9,506 nucleotides of DNA. Source: an uncultured Bacteroidales bacterium (lineage in GTDB: Bacteria; Bacteroidota; Bacteroidia; Bacteroidales; UBA932). The stretch covers positions 1 to 9,506 of the forward strand of contig CAMZCW010000080.1 of assembly GCA_947305045.1 (NCBI GenBank). Direction: 5' to 3'. Below are positions 1-5,254 of this stretch, piece by piece. A program made the position numbers and the translations under genes. Position 1 is the first letter of the stretch. Each line of letters begins with the position of its first letter. A model generated the notes under the pieces. That model made no database searches. It saw only the letters and a program-made list of their open reading frames with translations, and was not told the origin of the DNA.

Positions 1-292
1 TGCGCAGGAATTTGACGCAAAAGCCGTGCAGGGTGCACACAAAGTCGTTGTAGTCCCCGCTATGCACCATGGCGGCGATGCGGTTCCGCATCTCCGCGGC
101 GGCCTTGTTGGTAAAGGTAAGGCATAGCAGGTTGGCCGGGTCTATCCCCAGGACATTCACCAGATACGCATAGCGGTGGGTGAGGGCCTTGGTTTTACCC
201 GTTCCTGCCCCCGCCACCACGCGAATGCGCCCTTCGGTGGCCTCTACGGCTTTCTTCTGCCGGCTGTTCAGTCCTTGGAAAATGTCTGTCAT
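1..292 (-). CDS. UvrD/Rep-family superfamily 1 DNA helicase, N-terminal part
   Basis: ATP-driven 3'-5' DNA helicase of the UvrD/PcrA/Rep group, normally acting in DNA repair or replication restart. Only the first 97 residues are inside the window; the rest lies beyond the left edge. The visible part carries the expected N-terminal motifs in order: the Q motif (LNSRQKKAV, residues 8-16, with Gln12), the Walker A loop AGAGTGKT (27-34, Lys33 for ATP phosphates), motif Ia (TFTNKAAAEMRNRI, about 59-72) and a motif Ib-like TLHGF. The ATG at 292-290 is chosen because the Q motif follows at the usual short distance and nothing family-like lies upstream. No convincing TAnnTTTG box is seen before it, but a short palindrome lies about 20 bases upstream. 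The family is certain. Whether it is the housekeeping UvrD/PcrA or an accessory paralogue cannot be decided from this fragment. Confidence 0.93.
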   Translation of the reverse strand, partial: MTDIFQGLNSRQKKAVEATEGRIRVVAGAGTGKTKALTHRYAYLVNVLGIDPANLLCLTFTNKAAAEMRNRIAAMVHSGDYNDFVCTLHGFCVKFLR

Positions 293-311
293 ACGTGATT
301 GCGAAATTTTT

Positions 312-333
312 CGTTGCGACTTTTTTCGCAACG
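312..333. promoter_or_regulatory. Short perfect palindrome upstream of the helicase gene
   Basis: The 8-base arms CGTTGCGA (312-319) and TCGCAACG (326-333) are exact reverse complements around a 6-base loop CTTTTT. A further TTGCGA lies at 299-304, giving three copies of this hexamer (two direct, one inverted) within 35 bases. The element sits 20 to 41 bases before the helicase start, so it could be an operator or a hairpin in the 5' leader. It has no clear T-tract in either direction that would make it a convincing terminator. The function is inferred only from position and symmetry. Confidence 0.45.
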
Positions 334-338
334 GCTAA

Positions 339-494
339 ATGATGCTTTTTACCCAGAGTTTAAAGAAGGGAACGTCCAGCGGCGCGTTTGGGCGCATTAT
401 CGTAGCGCTGGCGGACCAATCGGACCGCTGGTGGCACGAATTCCGGGAAAAGCGTGCCCATGGCGGGACCGGGGCAAAGGTGTGTGCTTGTTAA
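339..494 (+). CDS. Possible small hypothetical protein (50-51 aa)
   Basis: A short plus-strand frame starts at ATG-ATG (339 or 342), immediately after an in-frame TAA, and ends at TAA 492-494. Its product contains GRIIVALADQSDRWWHEF followed by a basic, glycine-rich tail ending VCAC. I do not recognise the family and see no signal peptide or membrane segment. In favour: third codon positions in the middle of the frame are G/C-rich like the neighbouring genes. Its stop also overlaps the stop of the opposing nicotinamidase-like fragment in the shared bases TTAA. Against: no TAnnTTTG box is seen upstream, the 5' end lies next to a palindrome, and other frames here are also open. It could equally be non-coding debris left by loss of the neighbouring gene. 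Confidence 0.25.
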   Translation: MMLFTQSLKKGTSSGAFGRIIVALADQSDRWWHEFREKRAHGGTGAKVCAC

Positions 495-604
495 CGCAGC
501 CTAATCCCTTCTTCCTGCATGGCTTTATCCGCCTCCTGGCAGGCCATGGAGCCGTCGATAAAGTCATACAGCATATCCACAACGATGAGGGCAGTGTCTT
601 TCAT
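491..604 (-). pseudogene. Truncated isochorismatase/nicotinamidase-like gene (pncA-like N-terminus)
   Basis: From ATG at 604-602 the minus strand reads MKDTALIVVDMLYDFIDGSM and then a short helix-like stretch, stopping at TAA (493-491) after 37 codons. The stretch ALIVVDMxxDFIDGS is the N-terminal strand and catalytic-Asp loop of the isochorismatase-like cysteine hydrolases, which include nicotinamidase PncA; Asp10 matches the catalytic Asp. Full members have roughly 180-220 residues and also need a Lys and a nucleophilic Cys, and both are absent here. I translated the following 150 bases in all three minus-strand frames and could not find the later family motifs, so this looks like a deletion rather than a simple frameshift. 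A good -7 box (626-619) still precedes it. It lies divergent to pncB, whose substrate nicotinate is what PncA makes, which favours a nicotinamidase origin. A translated micro-peptide cannot be excluded. Confidence 0.6.
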
Positions 605-618
605 GGCAATACTTTCTA

Positions 619-626
619 CAAAGATA
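619..626 (-). promoter_or_regulatory. Bacteroidota -7 promoter box for the pncA-like fragment
   Basis: The minus strand reads TATCTTTG, an exact match to TAnnTTTG, ending 14 bases before the ATG at 604. A -33 TTTG element is not clear. The box lies back to back with the plus-strand box of pncB, with 12 bases between them. Confidence 0.55.
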
Positions 627-638
627 CATAAAAATCGT

Positions 639-646
639 TATATTTG
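639..646 (+). promoter_or_regulatory. Bacteroidota -7 promoter box for pncB
   Basis: TATATTTG matches TAnnTTTG exactly. It ends 14 bases before the ATG at 661 and 23 bases before the in-frame ATG at 670. Transcription would begin near 652-654, leaving only about 8 bases of leader for the first ATG and about 17 for the second. No strong -33 element is seen. Confidence 0.6.
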
Positions 647-660
647 TACGACCTACTGCT

Positions 661-2175
661 ATGTATACCATGAACGAGATCAATACCGCTTACGTATCGG
701 ACAAGTACCAGTACACCATGGGAAAATCCTATCTGGACTGTGGAAAAGAAGGCCAGATTGCCGTGTTCAACCTGTTTTACCGCAAAGCCCCGGAAAACAA
801 CAACTGGGCCGTGGTGAGCGGTACGGAGGAAGTGATAGAAATGGTCCTCAAGCTGGGCACGGAGCCGGAGGAATTCTATGAGAAATTCCTGCCCGGAGAG
901 GAGTACAAGGACTTTCGCAAATACCTCAGTTCCATGAAGTTCACCGGCGACGTATATACCATGCGGGAAGGCGAGATTGTGTTCCCCAACCAGCCCATCG
1001 TCACGGTAGTGGGGCCGCTGGTAGAGGCCCAGGTCCTTGAAACGCCCATGCTGTGCATCCTGAACCACCAGATGGCCGTGGCCACCAAGGCCTCCCGCGT
1101 GTGCCGTTCCACGGACAAACCGGTCTCTGAGTTCGGCTCCCGCCGCGCACACGGCCCCTGGGCAGCGGTCTATGGCGGCAAGGCGGCCCAGATTGCCGGC
1201 TGCGCCAGTTCCTCCAATATCCTCACCGGCGCATTCAACAATGTTCCTTCCACCGGCACCATGGCGCACAGCTTCATCACTTCCTATGGCAGCACCGTAG
1301 AGGGTGAGCATCAGGCGTTTACGGATTACATCCATACGCATCGGGGAGAGAACATCATCCTCCTGATAGACACCTACGACACCCTTCGCTGCGGCATCAA
1401 AAACGCCATCCGTTCCTTCAAGGAGAATGGCATTGACGATACTTACGCCCCCGGTTACGGCATCCGCCTGGACAGCGGGGACTTGGCCTACCTCTCACAG
1501 GAGGTGCGTCGTATCCTGGACGCCCACGGCCTCACCAAGTGCAAAATCTTCGCTACCAACGGCCTGGACGAGTACCTTATCACGGATTTGGAGCGCCAGG
1601 GTGCCCGCATTGACAGTTACGGTGTAGGCGATGCCATTGCCACCTCCAAGGCCGCCCCTTGCTTCGGGAATGTGTACAAGTTGGTGCAGATAGACGGCCA
1701 GCCGGTTCTCAAGCGCTCGGAAGACAAAATCAAACTCATCAACCCCGGCTTCCAAATCACCTGGCGCATATCGGCCCAGGACAAGGAGAAGGGCAATTTC
1801 CTGGACGGCTACGTTTTCAAGGCCGATGTCACCTGCCTTCGCGGCGATGCCCTGGACCTGGCCATCCAGCACGGAAAAACCATCACCATCCGGGACGAAT
1901 ACGATTCCTTCAAGACCAAGACCTTCGAGGAAGGCCAGTACGACGCCCGTCCGCTCCAGCTCCAGTCCATCAAGGCCGGAGTGCGCATCGCCCCGTACTA
2001 TGACCTCCAGATGAAGAAGGCCTTTTACCAGGACAACCTGCACCACTTCTCCCCGGCGGAGCGCCGCCTCATTAACCCCCACTATTACAAAGTGGACATC
2101 TCGGATGCCCTGTATGACCTCAAGATGTCCATCATTGGAAAGCTGGTGCATGAGATAGACTCCTTTGAGATATAG
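661..2175 (+). CDS. pncB: Nicotinate phosphoribosyltransferase
   Basis: Cytoplasmic enzyme joining nicotinate and PRPP, with ATP hydrolysis, to give nicotinate mononucleotide: the entry step of the Preiss-Handler NAD salvage route. The 504-residue length fits the long NAPRTase form. Visible hallmarks are FGSRRAHGP (about 158-166), STGTMAHSF containing His203 in the position of the autophosphorylated His of the family, the phosphate-binding stretch IRLDSGDLA (268-276), then FATNGLDE, GVGDAIATS and VYKLVQIDGQPVLK. The C-terminus (SPAERRLINPHYYKVDIS) resembles the end of human NAPRT. The start may be ATG 661 or ATG 670 (MNEINTAYV); the promoter spacing slightly favours 670. It has its own promoter, lies divergent from a broken nicotinamidase-like gene, and its TAG stop touches the first arm of an inverted repeat. 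No defect is visible. Confidence 0.95.
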   Translation: MYTMNEINTAYVSDKYQYTMGKSYLDCGKEGQIAVFNLFYRKAPENNNWAVVSGTEEVIEMVLKLGTEPEEFYEKFLPGEEYKDFRKYLSSMKFTGDVYTMREGEIVFPNQPIVTVVGPLVEAQVLETPMLCILNHQMAVATKASRVCRSTDKPVSEFGSRRAHGPWAAVYGGKAAQIAGCASSSNILTGAFNNVPSTGTMAHSFITSYGSTVEGEHQAFTDYIHTHRGENIILLIDTYDTLRCGIKNAIRSFKENGIDDTYAPGYGIRLDSGDLAYLSQEVRRILDAHGLTKCKIFATNGLDEYLITDLERQGARIDSYGVGDAIATSKAAPCFGNVYKLVQIDGQPVLKRSEDKIKLINPGFQITWRISAQDKEKGNFLDGYVFKADVTCLRGDALDLAIQHGKTITIRDEYDSFKTKTFEEGQYDARPLQLQSIKAGVRIAPYYDLQMKKAFYQDNLHHFSPAERRLINPHYYKVDISDALYDLKMSIIGKLVHEIDSFEI

Positions 2176-2225
2176 CCGCGATTGCACTTAGACCGGTTGT
2201 GGGGGCATTTTTTTGCAATCGCGGC
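2175..2225. repeat. Inverted repeat unit A between pncB and the nucleoside phosphorylase
   Basis: The arms GCCGCGATTGCA (2175-2186) and TGCAATCGCGGC (2214-2225) are perfect 12-base reverse complements around a 27-base interior. The left arm begins on the last base of the pncB stop codon. The interior contains the palindrome ACCGGT (2192-2197) and a run of seven T (2208-2214) running into the right arm. The same arms recur in unit B exactly 82 bases downstream. It could cap the 3' end of pncB mRNA, bind a protein, or be a mobile repeat. There is no T-tract after the right arm on the plus strand, so it is not a classical intrinsic terminator for pncB. Confidence 0.85.
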
Positions 2226-2254
2226 CGGGAAAACAGGCTTTTCGGGCAAAATGA

Positions 2255-2309
2255 TTGCCGCGATTGCAAAGAACCGGGCATGTGCACCTTCTAGTTGCAA
2301 TCGCGGCAA
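2255..2309. repeat. Inverted repeat unit B, same arms and spacing as unit A
   Basis: The perfect 15-base arms TTGCCGCGATTGCAA (2255-2269) and TTGCAATCGCGGCAA (2295-2309) enclose 25 bases. The inner 12-mers are identical to those of unit A and start at the same 39-base distance from each other. The interiors of A and B are largely different, sharing only a short ACCGG near the left arm. On the minus strand the unit lies 21 bases beyond the phosphorylase stop and is followed by a short T run in AATCATTTTG, so it may help end that transcript. The outermost arms of A and B also pair, giving a nested structure of about 133 bases. Confidence 0.85.
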
Positions 2310-2315
2310 GGTTTC

Positions 2316-2330
2316 TTTCCCAGTGGGAAG
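2316..2330 (-). other. Small hairpin immediately after the nucleoside phosphorylase stop
   Basis: TTCCC (2317-2321) and GGGAA (2325-2329) pair around a 3-base loop, with a possible G-T pair outside, directly downstream of the minus-strand stop codon. No T-tract follows on the minus strand. At best it is an mRNA 3'-end structure. Confidence 0.3.
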
Positions 2331-3215
2331 CTACAGCGTGGACATCTTCTCCAGGCACAACTCCACCAGTTTGCGGATGGCCGGTTTGTAGTCCGGGTTG
2401 GAGCTCTGGAGATAACGGTTGGCAATGATGCAGCAAACCGTGCTGGCGTGGTGGCCCAGGTGGGCGGCCAAACCGGCCAGCGGGGAGCTCTCCATCTCGA
2501 AGTTGGTGATGCGGTAGTCCTCGCCGCCGGTGGAGAAGCGGAAGCTCTCTACGTCTTCCAGCATGTTGGGCATGGCCAGCGGCAGGCGGACAATGCGTCC
2601 CTGCGGACCGTAAAAGCCGGGAGCGGAAATGGTTACCCCCTTTAGCGTAACGTCTTTCATGAGGTCGATAATCTTGCTGGAGGCCTTCACGAAATACGGG
2701 GAAGGGAGGTACGGGTTCCAGTTCATGTGCTTTTTGAAGGCTTCCTCCACTTCCGGGATGGTTACCTTTTCACGGTTGCCGTACCAGTTCATGACGCCGT
2801 CGAATCCCACGCTGATGTGAGCCAGCACATAGCTGCCCAGCGGGATGTCTGCGTGCAGGGCGCCGGAGGTGCCGATGCGCAGGATATTGAGGGCGCGGTG
2901 CTCCGGCTTTACCTCGCGGGTTTTGAAGTCCACGTTGGCCAGGGCGTCCAGTTCCGTCATCACAATGTCAATGTTGTCCGGGCCAATCCCATGGGACAGG
3001 GCGGTGATGCGCTTGCCGTTGTATTTGCCGGTTACGGATACGAATTCACGCGAGGCGTGGCGGAACTCGATGTCTGTCAGATACTCGGCAATCATGTCCA
3101 CGCGGGAAGGATCGCCTACCATAATTACGTTATCGGCCAGTTCCTCCGGTTTCAGGTGAATGTGGAATACGGAGCCGTCGCCGTTGATAATAAGTTCAGA
3201 TTCAGGTATTCTCAT
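2331..3215 (-). CDS. Nucleoside phosphorylase, uridine phosphorylase-like
   Basis: Cytoplasmic enzyme that splits a nucleoside with phosphate into free base and (deoxy)ribose-1-phosphate, for nucleoside salvage or catabolism. The 294-residue product from ATG 3215 has the family marks in order: phosphate-binding MVGDPSR (residues 32-38, Arg38), SHGIGPDNIDIV, RIGTSGALHADIPLGS (the phosphorylase glycine loop) and NFEMESS with Glu240-Met241-Glu242 for ribose contact. Uridine is the likely substrate because these match the uridine phosphorylase branch, but base specificity is inferred and no symbol is assigned. An upstream in-frame TTG at 3239 would add eight residues (YFKTTSI after the start). 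That TTG is part of the -7 promoter box, so it cannot lie in the mRNA, and ATG 3215 is preferred. The gene is divergent from the S46 peptidase and convergent with pncB. Confidence 0.92.
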   Translation of the reverse strand: MRIPESELIINGDGSVFHIHLKPEELADNVIMVGDPSRVDMIAEYLTDIEFRHASREFVSVTGKYNGKRITALSHGIGPDNIDIVMTELDALANVDFKTREVKPEHRALNILRIGTSGALHADIPLGSYVLAHISVGFDGVMNWYGNREKVTIPEVEEAFKKHMNWNPYLPSPYFVKASSKIIDLMKDVTLKGVTISAPGFYGPQGRIVRLPLAMPNMLEDVESFRFSTGGEDYRITNFEMESSPLAGLAAHLGHHASTVCCIIANRYLQSSNPDYKPAIRKLVELCLEKMSTL

Positions 3216-3236
3216 AATAGATGTGGTCTTAAAATA

Positions 3237-3244
3237 CAAATATA
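3237..3244 (-). promoter_or_regulatory. -7 promoter box for the nucleoside phosphorylase
   Basis: The minus strand reads TATATTTG, a perfect TAnnTTTG match, ending 21 bases before ATG 3215. Its last three bases form the TTG that could be mistaken for an upstream start codon. It faces away from the peptidase promoter box, with 12 bases between them. Confidence 0.65.
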
Positions 3245-3256
3245 AACTAATTTTCC

Positions 3257-3264
3257 TATATTTG
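3257..3264 (+). promoter_or_regulatory. -7 promoter box for the S46 peptidase
   Basis: TATATTTG matches TAnnTTTG exactly and ends 22 bases before ATG 3287, giving a leader of roughly 15 bases. The position expected for its -33 element overlaps the opposing -7 box, so the two promoters share DNA and may compete or be co-controlled. Confidence 0.65.
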
Positions 3265-3286
3265 CAAAAGACCTATCGTCATCGTT

Positions 3287-5254
3287 ATGAAGAAAACCAT
3301 TCTCGTTGCGGTCCTTCTGACCGTCACCCTGTTCCCTTTGAAGGCCGATGAAGGCATGTGGCTCCCGGCCCTCATTTCCCAGCGCATCGCTGACATGCAG
3401 GTCAAGGGCCTCAAACTTAGCGCAGAAGACATTTACAGCGTGAACCAGGCCAGTCTCAAAGACGCCGTGGTGCTGTTCGGCAGCGGATGCACGGGCGAAC
3501 TGGTGAGCGACCAGGGCCTCCTGTTCACCAACCACCATTGCGGCTACAGTTACATCCAGAAGCATTCCTCCGTGGAACACGACTACCTCAAGGATGGTTT
3601 CTGGGCCCTGAACCGGAATCAGGAACTGCCCAATCCCGGACTCACCGTACGCTTTCTGGAGCGGATGGAAGATGTTACCGCTCAGGTACTTAAGGGATAC
3701 AAGCCGGAGAAGATGGACGAGCTGGACCGCATGAAAATCGTCAAGAAAAACAGTGAGAAGCTTAAGGAGCAGGCGGTGAAGGGCGGCCAAGGCCTCAAGG
3801 CCAGCGTAGAAGCACTCTACTACGGCAACCAGTACTTCCTCTTCGTGTTCCGCGAGTACACGGATGTGCGGCTGGTGGGCGCTCCGCCGTCTTCTATCGG
3901 CAAGTTTGGCGGAGAAACGGACAATTGGATGTGGCCCCGTCACACCGGCGATTTCTCCATCTTCCGCATCTATGCCGGCAAGGACAACATGCCTGCCGAT
4001 TACAGCGAGGACAACATCCCCTACACGCCCAAAAAGTCCCTGAAAATCTCCCGTGCAGGTGTAAAGGAAGGCGATTTCACCTTTGTCTATGGCTGCCCGG
4101 GCAGCACGCAGGAGTATGTGCATTCGGAGGCGGTGAAATACATTGCGGAGGTCTCGGATCCGGAAAAAATCGCCCTGCGTACCACCCGGCTTCAAATCAT
4201 GAAAAAGTACATGGACCAGAGCCAGGCCGTCCGTATCCAGTATTCCAGCAAATATGCAGGCGTTGCCAATGCCTGGAAAAAGTGGCAGGGGGAGGCAAAA
4301 GGCCTCAAGAAGATGAAGACCGTGGCCACCAAGCAGGCCTACGAAGCCCGTTTCCGGGAATGGGCCCAAGGCACGGAATACAAGGACGTGCTGGACAACC
4401 TGGCCTATATCTATCAGGAGCGGAACGCCCTTTACCGGGCCTATGAATACTACAACGAGACCGTCCGCAGCATCGAGCGCCTGCGCATGGTCTCCGGCCG
4501 TCCCTTCGAGATGAAGGATTACTACCAGCCCATTGACGAGGAAACCTTCGTGGCCCTGATGGAGGCCTTCGACAAGCATCTGGATGACGCTTACAAGCCG
4601 GCATACTTCCTGCAAAAGCGGGCGGAATATGACAGCATGGAGGCCTGGAAGGACGATGTCTTTGCCAGCGACGAGGAAGCCCGCGCGCTGTCCGATGCCC
4701 TGGATGCGTTCTATAAGGGCCCCATCGTGAGCAAAGTGCGCTCCCTGAACGAGTCCCTCCAGCTGGTGTACCGGGACTATATGCGTGCCCAGATGGCGTT
4801 TGAGCCTGAGAAGGCTTTCTACCCGGACGCCAACCTTACCCTGCGTGTGGCCTATGGCCATGTGGAGGGGTATCGGCCCGCCGATGCCGTCTATTACCAT
4901 CCGGTCTCCACGCTGCGGGGCATTATCGAGAAGGACAATCCGGACATCTTTGACTACAACATTCCCCAGACGCTGCGGGACATCTACGCCCAGGGCGGCC
5001 ATGAGGACCAGCCGGTCTGTTTCCTGGCCACCAACCATACCACCGGCGGCAACTCCGGCAGTCCGGTCCTCAATGCGGAGGGCAACCTCATCGGCATTAA
5101 CTTCGACCGCGTATGGGAAGGCACCCTGAGTGACCTGGCCTTTGACCCGGACGTATGCCGCAATATCTCCCTGGATGTCCGTTATATCCTGTTTATAATA
5201 AAGGAGATAGGCCATGCGGGCTATCTCCTGGATGAAATGACGTTTGTGGATTAG
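3287..5254 (+). CDS. dpp11: Secreted S46 dipeptidyl-peptidase, DPP11 type (Asp/Glu-specific)
   Basis: Exopeptidase that removes dipeptides from peptide N-termini, feeding peptide-using Bacteroidota. A Sec signal peptide is clear: MKK, a hydrophobic core, and likely cleavage after LKA (residue 20), so the enzyme acts in the periplasm or at the outer surface. S46 catalytic residues are in place: His84 in FTNHHCGY, Asp222 in RHTGDFSIFR, and Ser590 in GGNSGSPV. Eighteen residues after the Ser lies Arg608 (NFDRVWEG). In Porphyromonas gingivalis DPP11, Arg673 lies 18 after Ser655 and selects acidic P1 residues, while DPP7 has Gly there. The assignment to DPP11 rather than DPP7 therefore rests on this residue. 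At 655 residues it is about 60 shorter than P. gingivalis DPP11, with the loss between Asp222 and Ser590 in the helical domain. The stop overlaps the stop of the convergent thrA by four bases. Confidence 0.93.
   Translation: MKKTILVAVLLTVTLFPLKADEGMWLPALISQRIADMQVKGLKLSAEDIYSVNQASLKDAVVLFGSGCTGELVSDQGLLFTNHHCGYSYIQKHSSVEHDYLKDGFWALNRNQELPNPGLTVRFLERMEDVTAQVLKGYKPEKMDELDRMKIVKKNSEKLKEQAVKGGQGLKASVEALYYGNQYFLFVFREYTDVRLVGAPPSSIGKFGGETDNWMWPRHTGDFSIFRIYAGKDNMPADYSEDNIPYTPKKSLKISRAGVKEGDFTFVYGCPGSTQEYVHSEAVKYIAEVSDPEKIALRTTRLQIMKKYMDQSQAVRIQYSSKYAGVANAWKKWQGEAKGLKKMKTVATKQAYEARFREWAQGTEYKDVLDNLAYIYQERNALYRAYEYYNETVRSIERLRMVSGRPFEMKDYYQPIDEETFVALMEAFDKHLDDAYKPAYFLQKRAEYDSMEAWKDDVFASDEEARALSDALDAFYKGPIVSKVRSLNESLQLVYRDYMRAQMAFEPEKAFYPDANLTLRVAYGHVEGYRPADAVYYHPVSTLRGIIEKDNPDIFDYNIPQTLRDIYAQGGHEDQPVCFLATNHTTGGNSGSPVLNAEGNLIGINFDRVWEGTLSDLAFDPDVCRNISLDVRYILFIIKEIGHAGYLLDEMTFVD
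5193..5229 (-). terminator. Probable terminator of the metY-metX-thrA operon, inside the dpp11 coding end
   Basis: On the minus strand, AGGAGATAG (5229-5221) pairs perfectly with CTATCTCCT (5210-5202). Two further C-G pairs inside, after one mismatch, leave a GCAT loop. The stem is followed by TTATTATAAA, a T-rich though imperfect tail. The hairpin begins 21 bases beyond the thrA stop and lies wholly within the last codons of the opposing peptidase gene. The hairpin is seen directly; the terminator role is inferred. Confidence 0.55.

Noticed and set aside
293..490. Frameshifted remainder of the nicotinamidase-like gene
   Set aside because: All three minus-strand frames were read for the later family motifs (the HxxxH metal region, the Lys and the nucleophilic Cys loop) and none was found, so deletion is more likely than a frameshift.
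299..631. A 110-codon plus-strand frame across the gap before pncB
   Set aside because: It runs through the palindrome, the opposing promoter box and the nicotinamidase-like fragment, and its sequence shows no family resemblance. The shorter frame at 339-494 is the better candidate in that stretch.
616..2187. Minus-strand frames of 241 and 230 codons opposite pncB
   Set aside because: Shadows of pncB with no recognisable motifs; the pncB frame has clear family signatures along its whole length.
2208..2214. Run of seven T as an intrinsic terminator tail for pncB
   Set aside because: No GC-rich hairpin directly precedes the T run; it lies inside the loop of repeat unit A, before the right arm.
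2175..2309. CRISPR array or integron attC sites
   Set aside because: The 12-base repeats alternate in orientation rather than repeat directly, there are only two units and no cas genes nearby. The arms also lack the RYYYAAC/GTTRRRY core sites of attC.
3212..5215. A 667-codon open frame on the minus strand
   Set aside because: It lies entirely opposite the S46 peptidase, whose catalytic motifs and signal peptide are unmistakable. The antisense product is a low-complexity run of V, L, G, H and D with no recognisable domain, as expected from the strong codon bias of the real gene.
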